Below, in pieces: positions 1 through 12,737 of a DNA stretch of 64,000 nt. The position numbers were made by a program, and so were the translations under genes. The stretch comes from Undaria pinnatifida. Taxonomy: Eukaryota > Sar > Phaeophyceae > Laminariales > Alariaceae. The stretch covers positions 12,615,845 through 12,679,844 of the forward strand of contig JABAKD010000015.1 in NCBI GenBank assembly GCA_012845835.1, written 5' to 3'. The notes under the pieces were generated by a model, which was not told the origin of the DNA, searched no databases, and saw nothing but the letters and a program-made list of their open reading frames with translations. Positions within the stretch are counted from its first letter, which is position 1. The number at the start of each line of letters is the position of its first letter.

Positions 1-1834
1 GGCGACGATGCTCAGGTGCCAATGGCACCTGTACAAGAACGTCAGGGACAAGCTTGGCCCCATCTTGCGGAAAGCGTATCAAGTTAGTTCGCATTTCCCT
101 GTGTGCAGATGCGACTCGGCTTGGGTTGTTGGGTTGTTGGGGCAGACGGGGAGGTGGCGTTCCGGTACAAAAACATCATCGTATGTTTGGCGCTTCGCGC
201 TTCGCGTCGCGTTGCCATACCCTCGCCGAAAGCACCGGCGACGATATTTGTCGTCCGTACCAGTGCCTTAAAGTGTCGAATAAGTCGTAACGGCTGGCCT
301 CGGGGACTGTTATCCCCCACGAACTTCCGAACAAGCTATAATCATCCGGCCCACCGCGTGGTCACCACGGACAAGCTGCAACCGCCTCCGTTATACGCTC
401 GCCGAACATCCTCGCGTACTTGCAGCGGCTATTGTTGTTTGAGTTCAGTGTTTTCACCCGCCTACACACAACCTGTGACAGCACGAACGCGCTTGGAGAG
501 AGACTGCTTTGGACTGAACATTCCCCCCCCACCACGCGCCCGCCGCTTCGGCCATCGTCGCTGTCTGTAACCCCACCCACTGCACTCATAGGCTTTCTTC
601 GGAGACTTCCTGAAGATGCGCGGCCGGCTGTCGGAGCCCGGGTTCGAGGAATCGTTCGAAGAGCTGGTCGAGAAATACCCGAAGGCGGAGGAGTACTTGC
701 GGCACACTCTCTACAAGGACCGTCATCGCTGGGCAGCTGCTTTTTCGGTGCTGAAGTTCAGTATTTCGTCCTTCACCTCCAGCCGAGTCGAAGGTGGGCC
801 CTTGCGTGGTCAGCATGTATCGGAGTATGATTTGTGCTTAGGTGTTCGTCGGGGCGACCATGGACACGTGTCCACTGCTGCACGTTGCGTGTTTGTATAC
901 TTTTGCAGCGCCCACACTAGGAATAGCGACGCTGGCGACCCATTTCCTCAACTCTTTTTTGCTCTGCCCTCTGGAAAGTGTGGTAGACGTCCATCGATGT
1001 CTGTCTCATGTACTTGTTCTCCACTTCATGCAATGTTGTGACAGCCCACCGAACCATGTTCGGCACGCCGCGGCAGGTATCAACAAAGTCATGAAGAAAG
1101 TTTGCGGCGCGATGACTTCTTTGCAAGGGGTCTTTGAGTTCTTCGAGGGAAAACTCGAGGCTCAGAAAGATCGGGCGAAATTTTGCAGCGCTCGGCTCGC
1201 CCTTCCAGCTGTTGAGCTTCAGGACATTGGCGGGGTGTGGTTTGGGGAGAGGTTCATGGCCCCCATCCGTTACGGGCTTGGGCAGTGGCCGCTTAGGTTC
1301 ATGACCCAAGAGATGGACGCCGCCGCAATTTTTTGTGGTGGTGGTGACAAAGTGCTTGAGGGGGCGGAACGTTTCTCAGCACTAGGGAAACTAGAGTTTC
1401 TGGGCGACTTGATGGTAAGCGTCGAGACGGTCGCCGTCGTCGTTGAGAGCCGTCAGGGCCGAGAGATGCAGTACATAGTGTGCAGTATGGAGGATGGCAG
1501 TCACGTCTGCTCGTGCCGTACACTGCAAGAGCTCGGGTTATGTTGTCGGCACTTTTGGCAGGCCATGCGTTTGACCCCGAAGTTCAAATTCCATGTAGGA
1601 ATACTCAACAGGCATTGGCTAACAGAGAATGGCCTGAGGGAACTAGAGGCTTGGCCACCAGAGAGCAAACCGCAATGGATGGTAGCGCGGAACCACGCCG
1701 GCGCGTCCGACGCAAACCAAGTACGCGCTCCCACCGTAGCGATGGTTGACACTTGGCAAGCAATCCCAGCAATCCCGGAGAACGCCACCATAGAGTGTAC
1801 TCTGCAGAGGAGGGATGCGCAGACGGCAGAGTAG
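1..1834 (+). CDS. MULE (Mutator-like) transposase, 3' exons with SWIM zinc finger (5' truncated by window edge)
   Basis: Three exons are readable: 1-82, 592-793 and 1077-1834, joined by GT-AG introns (83-591 and 794-1076) with consistent phases (0, then 1). Exon 1 carries the C-x2-H signature (CQWHLYKN), which in MULE transposases lies between catalytic acidic residues. Exon 2 encodes a helical region ending RWAAAF...FTSSRVEG. Splicing restores SSRVEG-INKVMKK, matching the W...TTSRVEG/N..K block of the family. Exon 3 carries a SWIM finger, CxC-x9-CxH (CSCRTLQELGLCCRHFW), around 1515-1560. No stop interrupts the spliced frame, so the protein could be functional or domesticated. The N-terminal DNA-binding domain and the first catalytic Asp lie outside the window. 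No terminal inverted repeat was recognised downstream of 1834. Family assignment is from recalled motifs. Confidence 0.75.
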
Positions 1835-2787
1835 CCAGGAACGCCGGCTCCTGTACGTTGAGATGTTAAAGAGGACTAGTGCGGCCGTGAGCTCTAGGGT
1901 GCAGCTGGTCCCCCCAGACACTGCGTGCCATCGTATAGACTTTCGAGAGCAGCCTCAACGCCGCGGCGAGGATTTCTTCGGGAGAGGGGGCTGTGGTTGG
2001 CAACCCACAAGCTGTGCGCCAACCAGCCGCTAGAAGTCAAGGTAGTAGGCAGCGGTCTAGCATCGAATCCGGCGGGGCACTGCTTAGGGGACGCGCGCAA
2101 GGCCATTGAAAACGTTGGTGAGGTTGCCGGTTTCCTGTTCTTTCCTGTTCAGACGTGTTCGTGCACGACCACGAGGGAAGTTAAACGAAGTTGGAGGCCG
2201 ATGGCATCGTCCTGCTCATCGGATTTCGCGTTTGGTGTTGGTCGACCCCCCCCCCCCCCCTGTGGATCTACATCCAAGGTGATGGACTGCCACATAGCGT
2301 GTTTGGGTGGATGATTTCATGTCATCGACGTCCTCAAGCGGTGTGGGGGTCATTGGATGTGATTGCATGGTGATTTTCCACCGGTGGTAAACGGGGTGTG
2401 TGATAAAGGGGGTACGAGTTGAAAGCCAGCAGACCGTTCGAAATTACCACATTAATAAGGAGCGCCATTTGGCATTCCGGGTGATTGGTGTTGAGGTGTT
2501 GTGCTCGAGAGCGCGTCTGCCGCACATCGCAAGCGCAACGAGAGGACTCGAGAACCTCATCTCCTCGAGGAACCCAGCACCTTGACGGTCCCTCCCTCCA
2601 AACAACTAGCCTTACGCATGGATCGCCATGCACGCGTGCGTTTTCACGTCTCTTTTCACGTCTCTTGGGCCCCATCTTCCCTCAACAACGATCACAACGC
2701 AGCAGGTTTTCAATCTAAAAATACCTGTAGCCACGCGACCTTGAAACAGCAGCGCAAACCTTTGCGCGGCACGACAAGTACGGATTT
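1835..2787. other. Intergenic spacer with C15 homopolymer
   Basis: No supported gene. It contains a run of 15 C at 2246-2260 and a short direct repeat (TTTTCACGTCTC twice) near 2640-2663. Short open frames here lack recognisable domains. Confidence 0.5.
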
Positions 2788-4002
2788 TTAATGCCACTCG
2801 CAAGGCAGAAGATCAGCAAGATACCGTTTCATACCCTCGTCACACCTCGCTGCCTGTTCAACTTGCACCTGGCAGGCGAAACCCCTCCCCACCAACGCCG
2901 CAGTGACATGCGAACGTCCCTCCTTCGCAGCGGCTTCCATCCAACTCTCGTCATATTGCCACCCGTTATCGCGGCACCACAAAACTAAATCGACATGCCC
3001 GGCGCCAGCGGCGTCGGCGGGTACACGCGACCAGCCGTCCACCGAAGCGCAATACAGGCAGAAGCCCCGGGAAACTAAGGGAAAGTTTGTTTTGCACCAC
3101 CGCAACATTCCCAAATGTCCGAGTCTGGCGACCATGACCAGGACGCCGTCCGGGACAAGTTGCTGGCCGCCCGTTTTAGCGCACGTGTGAGGAGGTACTC
3201 CTGACCACCACCAAGTCAACAGTTTGGCCACCGCGCTAAACCGGCCATGTTCGACCGCTGTCCAGAACGTATCCAAGAACAACCCTTCATATCGCCCACA
3301 CATGATCATATCCTCCAGGCATAGCAGCATCTCCATGTCGCCATCTTCCGCAAACTCCAGAACTTGGTCGCGCATCCATCCCCCGCTTTCTCCGGCAGCC
3401 CCCACGAAATGCGAAAGAGACCGCACCATTTCCAAATCTCTGCTTGCTATTGCCTCTTTAAGAGGAGGGGTCACAATAGCCTCGGCCTCCACGCACTGCT
3501 CGTCCAGAACAAATCCATTTTCGGAATGACGTAGGTCGGAGATGTCGCAGCAGTCTAGCATGGCCGCACTACCCGACTCAACGGCGACTTCTAAGGCCTT
3601 CAATCCCATCTGGTCCTTATAGCAGCCGGCAACGATCAAGAACTTCAGAACGTGAGTGTTCCCGGCCTCCGCAGCAGCTGCGAACACTCCATCGCCCCAC
3701 TCGCCCAAGTCACGTGCGTCTTTCAGTACTTCCGATTCCAGCAACAGATTCAGTACTTCGATATTCCCCTCTCCTGCGGCACATTTCAGTGTTGCGTTGC
3801 CCGGCTTCCAACCTTAGCTCAACGCCTCCATCGTGCGAGGAACCGACGTCACGATAGCGGAGCTCGCGGTTTCCCGTGGTATCCCTTCGAAAAATGTGTT
3901 TCACCACCGCATTGAAACCCTCCCTACAAATATATACGCTTGCAGCTGCCGCCCGCCCACGAAGGCAATGATCTCCGCACGCACGTCCGGGTTGTGCAGC
4001 AC
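2788..4002 (-). pseudogene. Ankyrin-repeat protein of the brown-algal type, exon with two in-frame stops
   Basis: One reading frame runs 404 codons from a good splice acceptor (TTTTCAG before 4002) to the stop at 2788. It begins VLHNPDVRAEIIAFVGG, the short N-terminal block I associate with the large ankyrin family of brown algae. It continues with degenerate ankyrin repeats such as AGHVDLVLWCRDNGW, GHLGMLRWCK and GNTHVLKFLIVAG. TGA at 3901-3903 (codon 34) and TAA at 3814-3816 (codon 63) interrupt the frame. The 318-codon part downstream of the stops (from 3744) is open and family-like throughout. A recent pseudogene is the simplest reading. Alternatives are an intron removing roughly 3813-3901 (GTGAAA donor, CTAAG acceptor) or downstream initiation. 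The first exon, expected above 4005, was not identified. Confidence 0.65.
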
Positions 4003-4005
4003 CTG

Positions 4006-6095
4006 AAAACAAAAATACAGTTCCAACATGGGCCAAAATCATGGGTGGAAACACGGCGGGCGGGTCGTGAGGATGAATTTGCCATGATGCCTCTACATCC
4101 AACAGGGTTTGCGACAGGAAGGACTTAGCAGAGATTTAATATTTGCTACACAAAACGAACGTAGCAGGCCTTCATCACTTTTGTACAATGTAGAGTCCAT
4201 ACACATGACAAAATATGCTTTTCCAATTTTAATTTTTCTTCAGCCCACATGATCCCACAGCAACAAGGCGTCATCCACATCGGCGACACAGCAGTCTCAG
4301 TTCACGGAGTGCACGTCGTCGAACGTGATCTTACAGGACACACTTCTATCCTCACCTGTTCCTCTGCGGCCTCTCGTGCTGTCGCTCCTGCGGTTGCTCG
4401 TGCCGCCTCCCGATGACTCGGCCGTTGGTGCTTCTGCTGGTGCTCCGATCGCACGTCGGTGTCAGCGCTTGCACTACGAGCCACCATCGCGATGGCAACA
4501 TCCATCAGAGACATGCCGGCTGTGTTTCGTCTGATTTGCGCGTGCTGCTTGACCCTTGTGGCGGTGTGGGGGCTGTGATACGTGCGGTAATCGTGCCTTG
4601 GTACTCACGCTGTGTTTCTGATTTGAAAAAGGGTTTCTGGGTGTGTGGTTCAGGTTTCTGGGTGTGTGGTTCAGGAGGCGTTTTGGAGTCGTGCACTTTT
4701 TCTTTGCACGATCGTCGTGCAAAAAGGGGTTGCCATATTTCGAGTGGCAGTCGTGGGGGAGAGAATCTCGGGCTTATATGGTGAACCAGTCTGTGTTTAC
4801 AACAAGTTCTTGTACGGCCGATTTCGACAGATCTCGGGATTAGCCACGTGTAATCCGCTGTAGAACAACAATGACCAGGAAAGAGGTCAAAAACTGTGTT
4901 TGAAAATAGTATTTATACGTGAAATCCACGCATGGGAAACGCTTCCTCGCGCATATCTCTAAGTGTAACGGATCTCATGTTTCTTTTTTTATTAACAGCG
5001 CAACATTGCGAGATATTCATGGTGTTGTGATCATTAGAGTTGGTGTTTTTTCCGTTTGTTTGACAAAACAGGATTTTTTCATTCTGCCCTGATGACCACG
5101 GCCACTGTCTGTGGTCGCGTCCCATCATGCAGTTCGTCGTAGTGAAACATTTATCTCAGAGCCGAGACATTGTTGTATAGACAGATTGGTTCGAGGAGTC
5201 ATTCCACGGTAGGTTTCGTACCATTTCGGTCAAACGTTTCTGGTCGTTTGAGCTCCAGCAGTGACGAATTACCCGGTTAGTGCGATACTGTTACTTTTTT
5301 TATGGTTTTAGGACTAAAGTAATAGAAGCATTTGGTTTGCGCGAGAAAACTCCTTCCAAGTCATGTTTCGCTCATCATGTTTGGAACCCGGCAGCTTCTA
5401 TTTACATTGCGGGTCGTTAGCCGGAGAGCATTGCACACTGGTGTCGGTAACGACATTTGTTCACCGGAAGCTTGCCAGGGTAAACGAGCACGGACGAACG
5501 ACATAGATAGGTAAACGTACGCATATATCACCCTTGCGTTCGTGCGCGAGGGGGTTGAAAATGGTTCGAGGTGTGCTATATATTCGTCAAGTGTTCATAA
5601 TACCTCCATCAACAGTGAACGTGCGTGATATAACGACTAACCGATCGACTAATAGGTGAGTGACGGTTCCAGCATACTACTAAAATGGTGTAGTCTAGAG
5701 CTCGTTTGTCATCCGTAGCTGGTGTAACATGTCGCTGAAATTCAACATTGCGCTTTGCTACTTGCAGCTTACAACTACAACGTGGTAGCCGGCGTTGATG
5801 GGCAGGCATCATACCTTTGCCTGACAGCTCGTGCTGCCGGTGGAACAGAGGAGATATTCAACGTACTAGCCACAGCCACAACAATGATTGGGCATACTGA
5901 CCGTGATCTCTAAAGAAAAAACAGGAATTGTAATGGGCGCTTCAGTGAGGAGTGCAACTGCTACAAGCCTGCATGGTATAGGGGTCGTATAAACATTCGC
6001 GATAATCCTAACCCCGCTAACGATATGACGGCAGGTGTGCGCCATGCATTCGCTTTGAAACCTACCTGGTAGCAACAACAACCGTATCAGCCAAC
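4006..6095. other. Non-coding stretch with a 21-bp tandem duplication
   Basis: No gene can be supported. A 21-bp unit (GGTTTCTGGGTGTGTGGTTC plus A) is repeated exactly at 4632-4652 and 4653-4673. It may contain the promoter or first exon of the ankyrin gene and the last exons of the membrane protein gene, but I could not recognise them. Confidence 0.4.
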
Positions 6096-9075
6096 CTCAG
6101 TGTTTTGAACGGGAAAGTCGGGACGTTCGTGTGCTTGCGATGCTATAGGAATCTGATTGATGTCCTCCAGAACAAAACGCAACGGCACCTCCAAGGTCAA
6201 GAAACGCCCGTGTACCTGTGATATAATTTGCCACACAACCACGATGATCTTGAGAGCCGAACTTGGCCACCCCTTCTCGAGAGCATTGTGTAGTGACGTC
6301 AAAGTTCTCCTCCAAGGTGTTTGAAATATGTCGACCTTCTCACTTTCTTCACCGTCGTCCGGTACTCTCCGCAGATAGGAGAGTACTACTCCGGACGCCA
6401 AAAAGACGAACACGACCACCCCCGCCAGGATTGCGGTCGACAGGCTTTCTCGTTCGGGGCATTCCTTGCAACGGAAGTTGAACGCTGGCGTGAAGCCGTC
6501 ATCGCAAACTGCACAGTCTGCAAAGGTCGTGGGAAAGACGCGGACGACGGTAACACAGGCGCAGGATAGTGGGGATGGCACTGCACAGCACTGGTGCAAT
6601 TCAATGTGGTGCTGTGAAAAAAGAACCCCAGCTCCGACACCCATAACTGAGCATGCTAAATGTATAGTCTATTCACCGGCGTCTCGGCCAGACACATTGT
6701 ACGGCAAAGGGGCACCATGTTGGTTCTGGTGTTCCTCGATTCCCGAGTTCTACACCTGACCCAAAACTGTATTCTGAGTAATCTGAAAGTGCAACCGAAT
6801 GAAACAATCAGTGGACTAGGTATACATACCACTCGTACTGCAAAAAGACAACGATATTCCGACGATTTTGGGTAATCGAGTCCCATCATCCATAAAATAT
6901 TTCACCCCAAAAGCGCTACCTCTATCGTAGCACACGTCGCAGGACCCTTGGTTTACGTCTTTGGAAACGTCGCAAGTTTTTGAAGTTCGCACTCAACCAA
7001 TCATGTACGTTGTCTAGAGACCATTGAGGGCATGTTGGCTTGTTCTTCAGAAACTCCTTGCCCGATTTCACACTCACAGGGGCCCTTGTAGCCATTGGCG
7101 CAGTAACGGTCGGCATCACTACCACCATGGCAGGCCTTCTCATAGAAGCATTCGCGAATGTCCCTACTTCGGTTCGATGTACGGTAGTGTCCCGGGGATA
7201 ATTCCAGAGTGGAGACGGTTGTGCCGCTCAGAGGTGCTAAGGAGCCAGTGGGTGCCGTTTCACAAAAAGATAGGCCGTTTATGTGACTTTGTTCGCCAGC
7301 CATTACGTGATTGGCATCGGATGCACATCTCCCACACACGGTGTCGAAGCAAGGGGCACAAAACCTCGTCTGCCAGTTTTAGGCCGACACGGGAAGCAGT
7401 GGGGAAGGCGTGGGTAAACGAACACCGGTGTCTCTATGAAACACTTGGTTAGCCTTGCACACTCGGAAAATGGCATACTCTATATTGACGACAACCGTTG
7501 ACGCATTATTGAGACGGCGAACGTGGTGATGAACGTTTGTAGTCACCGGAAAAATCATGAGTTGTCACGTGCGTGCACTTGATAATCAGCTACAAACGCC
7601 GGTACTTTAATCTGTGCATAATGCTCAGTTTCGGCAAGCACCATAGTCTATACCGTTTGCCAACTTGGAGGTCGTTACGCGGCGTGGTTATGTGAACATT
7701 GTACGAAAAAGTAAGCTCCATGCATCTTGCCTTTGTCTCGACGACGTCGCTATACTCTCCAGCACGGCAATGAAACGAGTTCTCCGAGAAAGAAACGTTC
7801 CGTAGCTCTTCCAGATATCCGAAGCTGAAAATTGCGAGGCCTTCACTGCCAGCATTGTTCGCTGTGAATGTGGTGTTGAACACGTGCAAAAAACCTGTGT
7901 GAAAGATTGCTCCTCCTGAAAACTCTGGTTGACGGTAAAGTACAGCAACAAGTCATGAAGGGGTTCGTAGGTTCGTTGACGAAAACATTAGCCTAGAACG
8001 ACACGTGCTTCGGCATTGATACCACCCTTTTTGGTAAGGCTTCTGACTTGCGGAGCTGCATACCTCACTCAGCAGTCAAATTGAAACGATTTAGTGCTAA
8101 AACCGGACACACGATCACGTACGCTACAATAGGCATGTTTCAAACAAATAATTCAAACCTCATATCGGATTTCAATAGTTTGGGTGGGTGCTCAGTTAAG
8201 GAGCCCCTCCATCGAACAATATTAAACTAATTACTGCGACACCTACGGTGCGGTAGAACGCCGCGGACATAGTATGTATCCTCACAACAATTATTTTACG
8301 TTGGGTACGGAAGCTAATGACACGAAGGGCCGAATAACGAAATGCTTCCGACGTAATTTGGTTTGCGCTGGCCACCTAACACCGGCGGAGTTGGTAGCCT
8401 CGTTGATGACCACATGTCTGGAAAGATGGTGTTTGTAATCGATAGTCCGACCAAACTCCTTCATGTACTCTGCGCAAAATGTAAGGCCAACTTTGGTGGG
8501 GGTTTGTCTGCCCTCTACGCGTGGGTCGATTAGTCAAGCTTAACGTGTGCGATACGCAGCTCCATGGTTGATGATGAGGCATACACGGTTGGCTTACCTG
8601 CCAGGTTGTCACGGAAGACAGACGAAGTGACAACTTCATCCGCCCTGTCGGCAGAGAAGAACACCGCGCCACCGTCCACAGCGTGGTTTCCTTGGAAAAC
8701 ACATGACCTGAGCTTCGAGGGTGTGTTTTCTACAGCAGTAGTGTATATGGCCCCACCAGCCACAGCTTCGTTTGCCTCAAACGCTACAGAACTGACTTGA
8801 AGCATTTCTGAATTTTCCAAGTGCATGGCACCTCCAACACGAGCTGAGTTTCCGACGAAAGCTATACTCCGAATTAGAGAACGATCTGTGTCCCCTTCCT
8901 CGGAGGTTAATTCACCTGAAACGAATCAAGATCGTTGCACAAACTGATCGGCTTGAGCACTGGTGACTACAGATCAAGAGTTATCAGCGATATAGTTCGT
9001 CACCTTGGCATCCATCGCTCATATGATACGGTATAGAATAGCCTGGGGTAGCCCCAGCCTCGATCTTAATACCCC
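6096..9075 (-). CDS. Beta-helix (POMP-like) membrane protein gene, five exons, both ends incomplete
   Basis: Proposed minus-strand exons are 9004-9075, 8598-8915, 7665-7915, 7078-7369 and 6096-6517, all with AG/GT boundaries and compatible phases. Exon 8598-8915 encodes repeated rungs of the form F..N.A..GGA(I/V/M): FEANEAVAGGAIY, FQGNHAVDGGAVF, FRDNLAG. The splice to 7915 completes the next rung exactly (DNLAG-GAIF). Exon 7078-7369 encodes Cys-rich RFCAPCFDTVCGRC, LELSPGHYRTS and CHGGSDADRYCANGYKGP. The join to 6517 gives GP-YCAVCDDGF, then C..C, a transmembrane segment (AILAGVVVFVFLASGVVL), an acidic loop and a second hydrophobic stretch. This suggests a secreted-face beta-helix, Cys-rich stalk and membrane anchor, as in stramenopile POMP-like surface proteins. 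The first and last exons were not found. Exon 9004-9075 is the weakest. Confidence 0.65.
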
Positions 9076-9361
9076 CTCCGGGACAGTGGCGGCTGACACA
9101 AGCGCGTTGTTATTGATCGGGACGCGTTGCTTCCACCATTCAGAGTGGTTTCCGAAAGGTTTCTCCTTACGGTGTCAGCTAGGTCCTACCCTTCAAAGCA
9201 CGCCATCAACTGTGCCTTTACACCCTTTTCCCAAACACGGTGCGTTAAGGAATGTTGGCGCCTTAAAAAGCACAAGGGATAACACAAGAGATTCAACCGG
9301 TTGTGAATACAAACGGTGTCGTTTTTTTCCAGGTTGTGTTCTGCAGGGTACAAACAGTACC

Positions 9362-9760
9362 CGGGGTATATACGGTATAACCCCACAAATACCTTAGGTA
9401 AGTTCTGTTAAGGCACTCATACCCTTACCGGACCCGGATTTCGTGAAAGTTCCGTACGACATTCATACCTGAACCCGGAACTTCTGGAAGATCTGTACGC
9501 CCGTGGCCACAATACCCGGGGTACGGGTACAGCATGTTTTGTACCCGCTCGCAACTTCTGTGAGTTCTCTACGCCTGGGCCACAATACCCGGAACTTTTG
9601 AAGTTCTGTATGACTTCCGTACCCGTATCCGGCACTTCTGGAAGTTGTGTAAGATCCTCATCCCCTTACCTGGATTTTTTGTGACTCCTTCAAAGCTGCG
9701 GCACAATACCCGGGGTACAGGTATACCTTCGTTACAATACCCGGGGAGCTCTGTATTCAT
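9362..9760. repeat. Minisatellite array A (degenerate ~40-50 bp unit)
   Basis: Many diverged copies of a unit built on TACCCGGAACTTCTG, AAGTTCTGTAAGAC and CACAATACCCGGGGTAC. The open frames on the minus strand (GTEVIQNF..., VPRVLW...) are repeat translations, not genes. Confidence 0.75.
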
Positions 9761-9769
9761 TCAGGTCTA

Positions 9770-10370
9770 CTCCGAAAAGAGTATTATTATGCACTAATTA
9801 GGATGTCGTCATGTTTTGTCAGTCACACAAGCCGATTACCGAGCACAGCAAGCAGTACGTATCATACAATAAGATCACCTACCTTTTGTGGTTGATGTTC
9901 TTTCGTTCATAAGGGCACATATTAACGTATCAACGAAGTACATTTTTGAATCGAAATTTTTCTTATTCATGAATCGATTTGAATTCGATTCGATTTGTTC
10001 AAAACAAAGATTTGTTATCTCCTATCGGAAAACCACCGTTAATCAATGTTTTTGTCCAATCGAAAAATGCAGATCTCGCTATCGTATCATCGAAGTCTTG
10101 AACCATTCTATGTGTTTTCGGTGGCTTTGATCTTCTTTGTCGTGGCACTTGGCTTATCGGGTTAGACAAAAAATTGGGCTTGCGACCGCCATTACTTTTT
10201 TCAGGCGCCACAGCCAGGGTACGCTATAGTATGATCTGTGTTACAGAAGAAGAGTACATTATGCCAATCGCAGTAATTGGAACTGCGTTCGCCATTGTGT
10301 CATTTTTTGACCAGCCAATATGTTTGTTGTCTTTTGGACCCTTTAGAGGAGGGCATCTACTCGGGAATTA
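9770..10370. other. AT-rich spacer between two arrays of the same minisatellite
   Basis: About 600 bp, AT-rich, with GATTCGATTCGATTTG-like iterations near 9950-10000. It separates two blocks of one satellite family and so may be an insertion. No gene, and no clear terminal repeats. Confidence 0.4.
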
Positions 10371-10975
10371 GGGCATTACCCGTGTCCGGGATTTCTGTGA
10401 GTTCTCTACAACCCTACCCGTACCCGGAACGTCTGTGAGTTCTTCACGACATTCATACCCGTACCCGACCTTTCTATTTTCGTTATGTTCGTAGAGTACA
10501 CACAAACCATACCCGGGGCATAAGTCTACAAAGAACTTCTGTAACTTTTGTAGGACACTCATAACCGTGTCCGGAATTTCTGGGCGTTCTGCACGCGGTG
10601 CCGCAAAGACCCGGGGAACGGGTACGTCATGTTTATACCTGCCCGGAACTTCTGGGAGTTCTGTACGCCCGTGCCACAATACCCGGGAGTTCTGGAAGTT
10701 TTGTAAGACTTTCACACCCGTACCCAGAAGTTCTGGAATTTCTGTAAGACTGTCATACCCGTACCCGGAACTTCTGTGAATTCTGTAAGACCCGTGCCAC
10801 AATACCCAGGGTATGGGTACAGCATGTTTTGTACCCGCCCGGCTTATGTGAGTTTTGTATGCATGTGCCATAATACCCGGAACTTCTGCAAGTTCTGCAA
10901 CACTTCCATACCAGTACCCGAAACTTCTGGAAGTTCTGTAAGACCCCCATGCCCTTACCGGGAATCCACGGATTC
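10371..10975. repeat. Minisatellite array B (same family as 9362-9760)
   Basis: Same unit as array A, with ACCCGTACCCGGAACTTCTG and GTTCTGTAAGAC recurring at irregular spacing. A higher-order block (CCGTGCCACAATACCC...GGGTACAGCATGTTTTG) also occurs in both arrays. The 167-codon minus frame here is a repeat translation. Confidence 0.75.
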
Positions 10976-12455
10976 TACAGAACTTAAGCGTGGGTTTTAC
11001 GATCGGTCTATTCGTAAGTTTTCCTATAATAATCTATTTTCCGTCAGACTCATTGTAGAAATGGCTTAAGCGTTTAAACGTGCGGGAACATTGAGGTTTG
11101 GGGTGCAATAGGTTTGTTTGCGGTTTTCCAACAATTCAAGTGGGCCGTTGAAATATACGACCCCGGATGAGCTTGAGGAGTCGATCCGTTTTCTTTTTGT
11201 TTGCGTGTGTTCTTTATTTGGTCGAGCAAAAATGGTTGTATTTTTGTTTCCACGAGAAGGTATAGTCTCCTACGTCTAGATTGCATATTCTCGCAGTAGG
11301 AACAACGCCTTACGGAAACGCGATGTCTCCTCGAACAGACCTTTGGTTGTTGCGTTATTTTCAGCAGCAGGACGACAATGTCAACGACAGTCTGTTTTGC
11401 ATTGGTTCCACACCACTATTTAATAGGACGCATGGTTTGACTTGAAAACGCCTAAGAGGCCATCGTTATAAATAATACCACCCTCCCATGTGTTGGTCAC
11501 CCTAAAAAACGTACAAACTCTCGCGCCACGGTTGATGCCAGCCTCTAACGGCGCCCCGCGTCGCTTACAGCACGAGCACAGCAATGCAGTAGAGCTGCGA
11601 AATACCGAAATTCAGGAAAATCTGTACCGGATGCAAACACATTGAGGATTACAATTCAGGAGTAACACACTGGATATAGGCGTGTAGTTCAAAGTGTACT
11701 GGGCTGAACCTAAGCTCTATTTCAAGCCAAAGGTGTCGTAACTCGGTGTGGTTCGGGGAGATGACGTTTTCCGCAAGGCGTGTTTCGCATCCTCGATGGT
11801 GTTGTAGACTAAATATTTAGACCTAGTCTACTCTAAGAGTACAGCTGCTGCGAAAAAGACACAATATAAAAAAGAAGAAAAACCGAGAAATCACACATAG
11901 TTACAGCAGTATGGCAGGCGCGGCCCCTAAATATATGCTATATTTTCTACTGTACCGGGAATGCTCATTAATGTTTATAACCTAGTTCTAACCGCAGCGG
12001 CCAAAAAAGAGTGTTGTGGGTTCGGCCTTGTAGGGTGGGACCACAGAGCTCGTTTCGTCAAGAGTGTCTTCGGCACGGACACCAGGTGTACTGGGTGTAA
12101 ATAGGTGTAAATACCAGTAAATAATGTCCACATATTTCTTGGCATCAGTGTGTTACAGAACGCCTATTATACCGGGTTATATGCGGTACTAGGTATCGCT
12201 CATGGTTGCTCGGCCATATGTCGTGTGTACGTAGGAGTAGCAGCTTTCCCACATATTCTGTCACCTGCGCATTGCTGCTACAACAATTGCTGGCTGTCTG
12301 TTTTGCGTCGTTTTATTGCTCTTGTGCCATCCTAAGAGCGTAAAAAAAAATGGGATTTTAATGAGGGCCAAAAGAGATAATCCATATCGGTTTGATATGG
12401 ATAAACACACTGCGAGCGAGCCCAGAGCAAAAAATCATCGTCTAGACGTGGAGAT
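10976..12455. other. Unassigned non-coding stretch
   Basis: No coding frame, RNA gene or element boundary could be supported. Composition is AT-leaning with poly-A and poly-T runs. Confidence 0.4.
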
Positions 12456-12460
12456 ATGAC

Positions 12461-12612
12461 GCGGTTGACGCTAAACCTCGAGACGCAAGCAACCCACAAG
12501 GCGAGCCTTCATAGCCCCGGACAAGGCCACATGATTTTGGACGAGAGCGTCGAAGACTTGGGGAAGATCCATGCTCACGGGGGCGAGATGTTACCCGAGA
12601 TACTATGTGAAG
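12461..12612. repeat. Direct repeat, copy 1 (about 140 bp, diverged)
   Basis: Shares a series of blocks with 12738-12875: GTTGACG.TAAA, AAGGCCACATGA.TTT, TCGTCGA, and ATCCATGCTCACGGG. The repeat is imperfect and its nature is unknown. Confidence 0.55.
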
Positions 12613-12737
12613 ACTTTAGGATATTAAAGAGGAACAAAAATATGAGCATGGTTGCCTTGAATTGAAGAATTACACACACCGCTTTGTATGCCAGAACTAC
12701 AAATAATGGTTTGGATAGAGGCGGCATTGTTGTGTCG

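Noticed and set aside
10368-10871. 167-codon minus-strand frame
   Set aside because: Lies wholly in the minisatellite. The peptide repeats with the DNA unit and appears in more than one frame.
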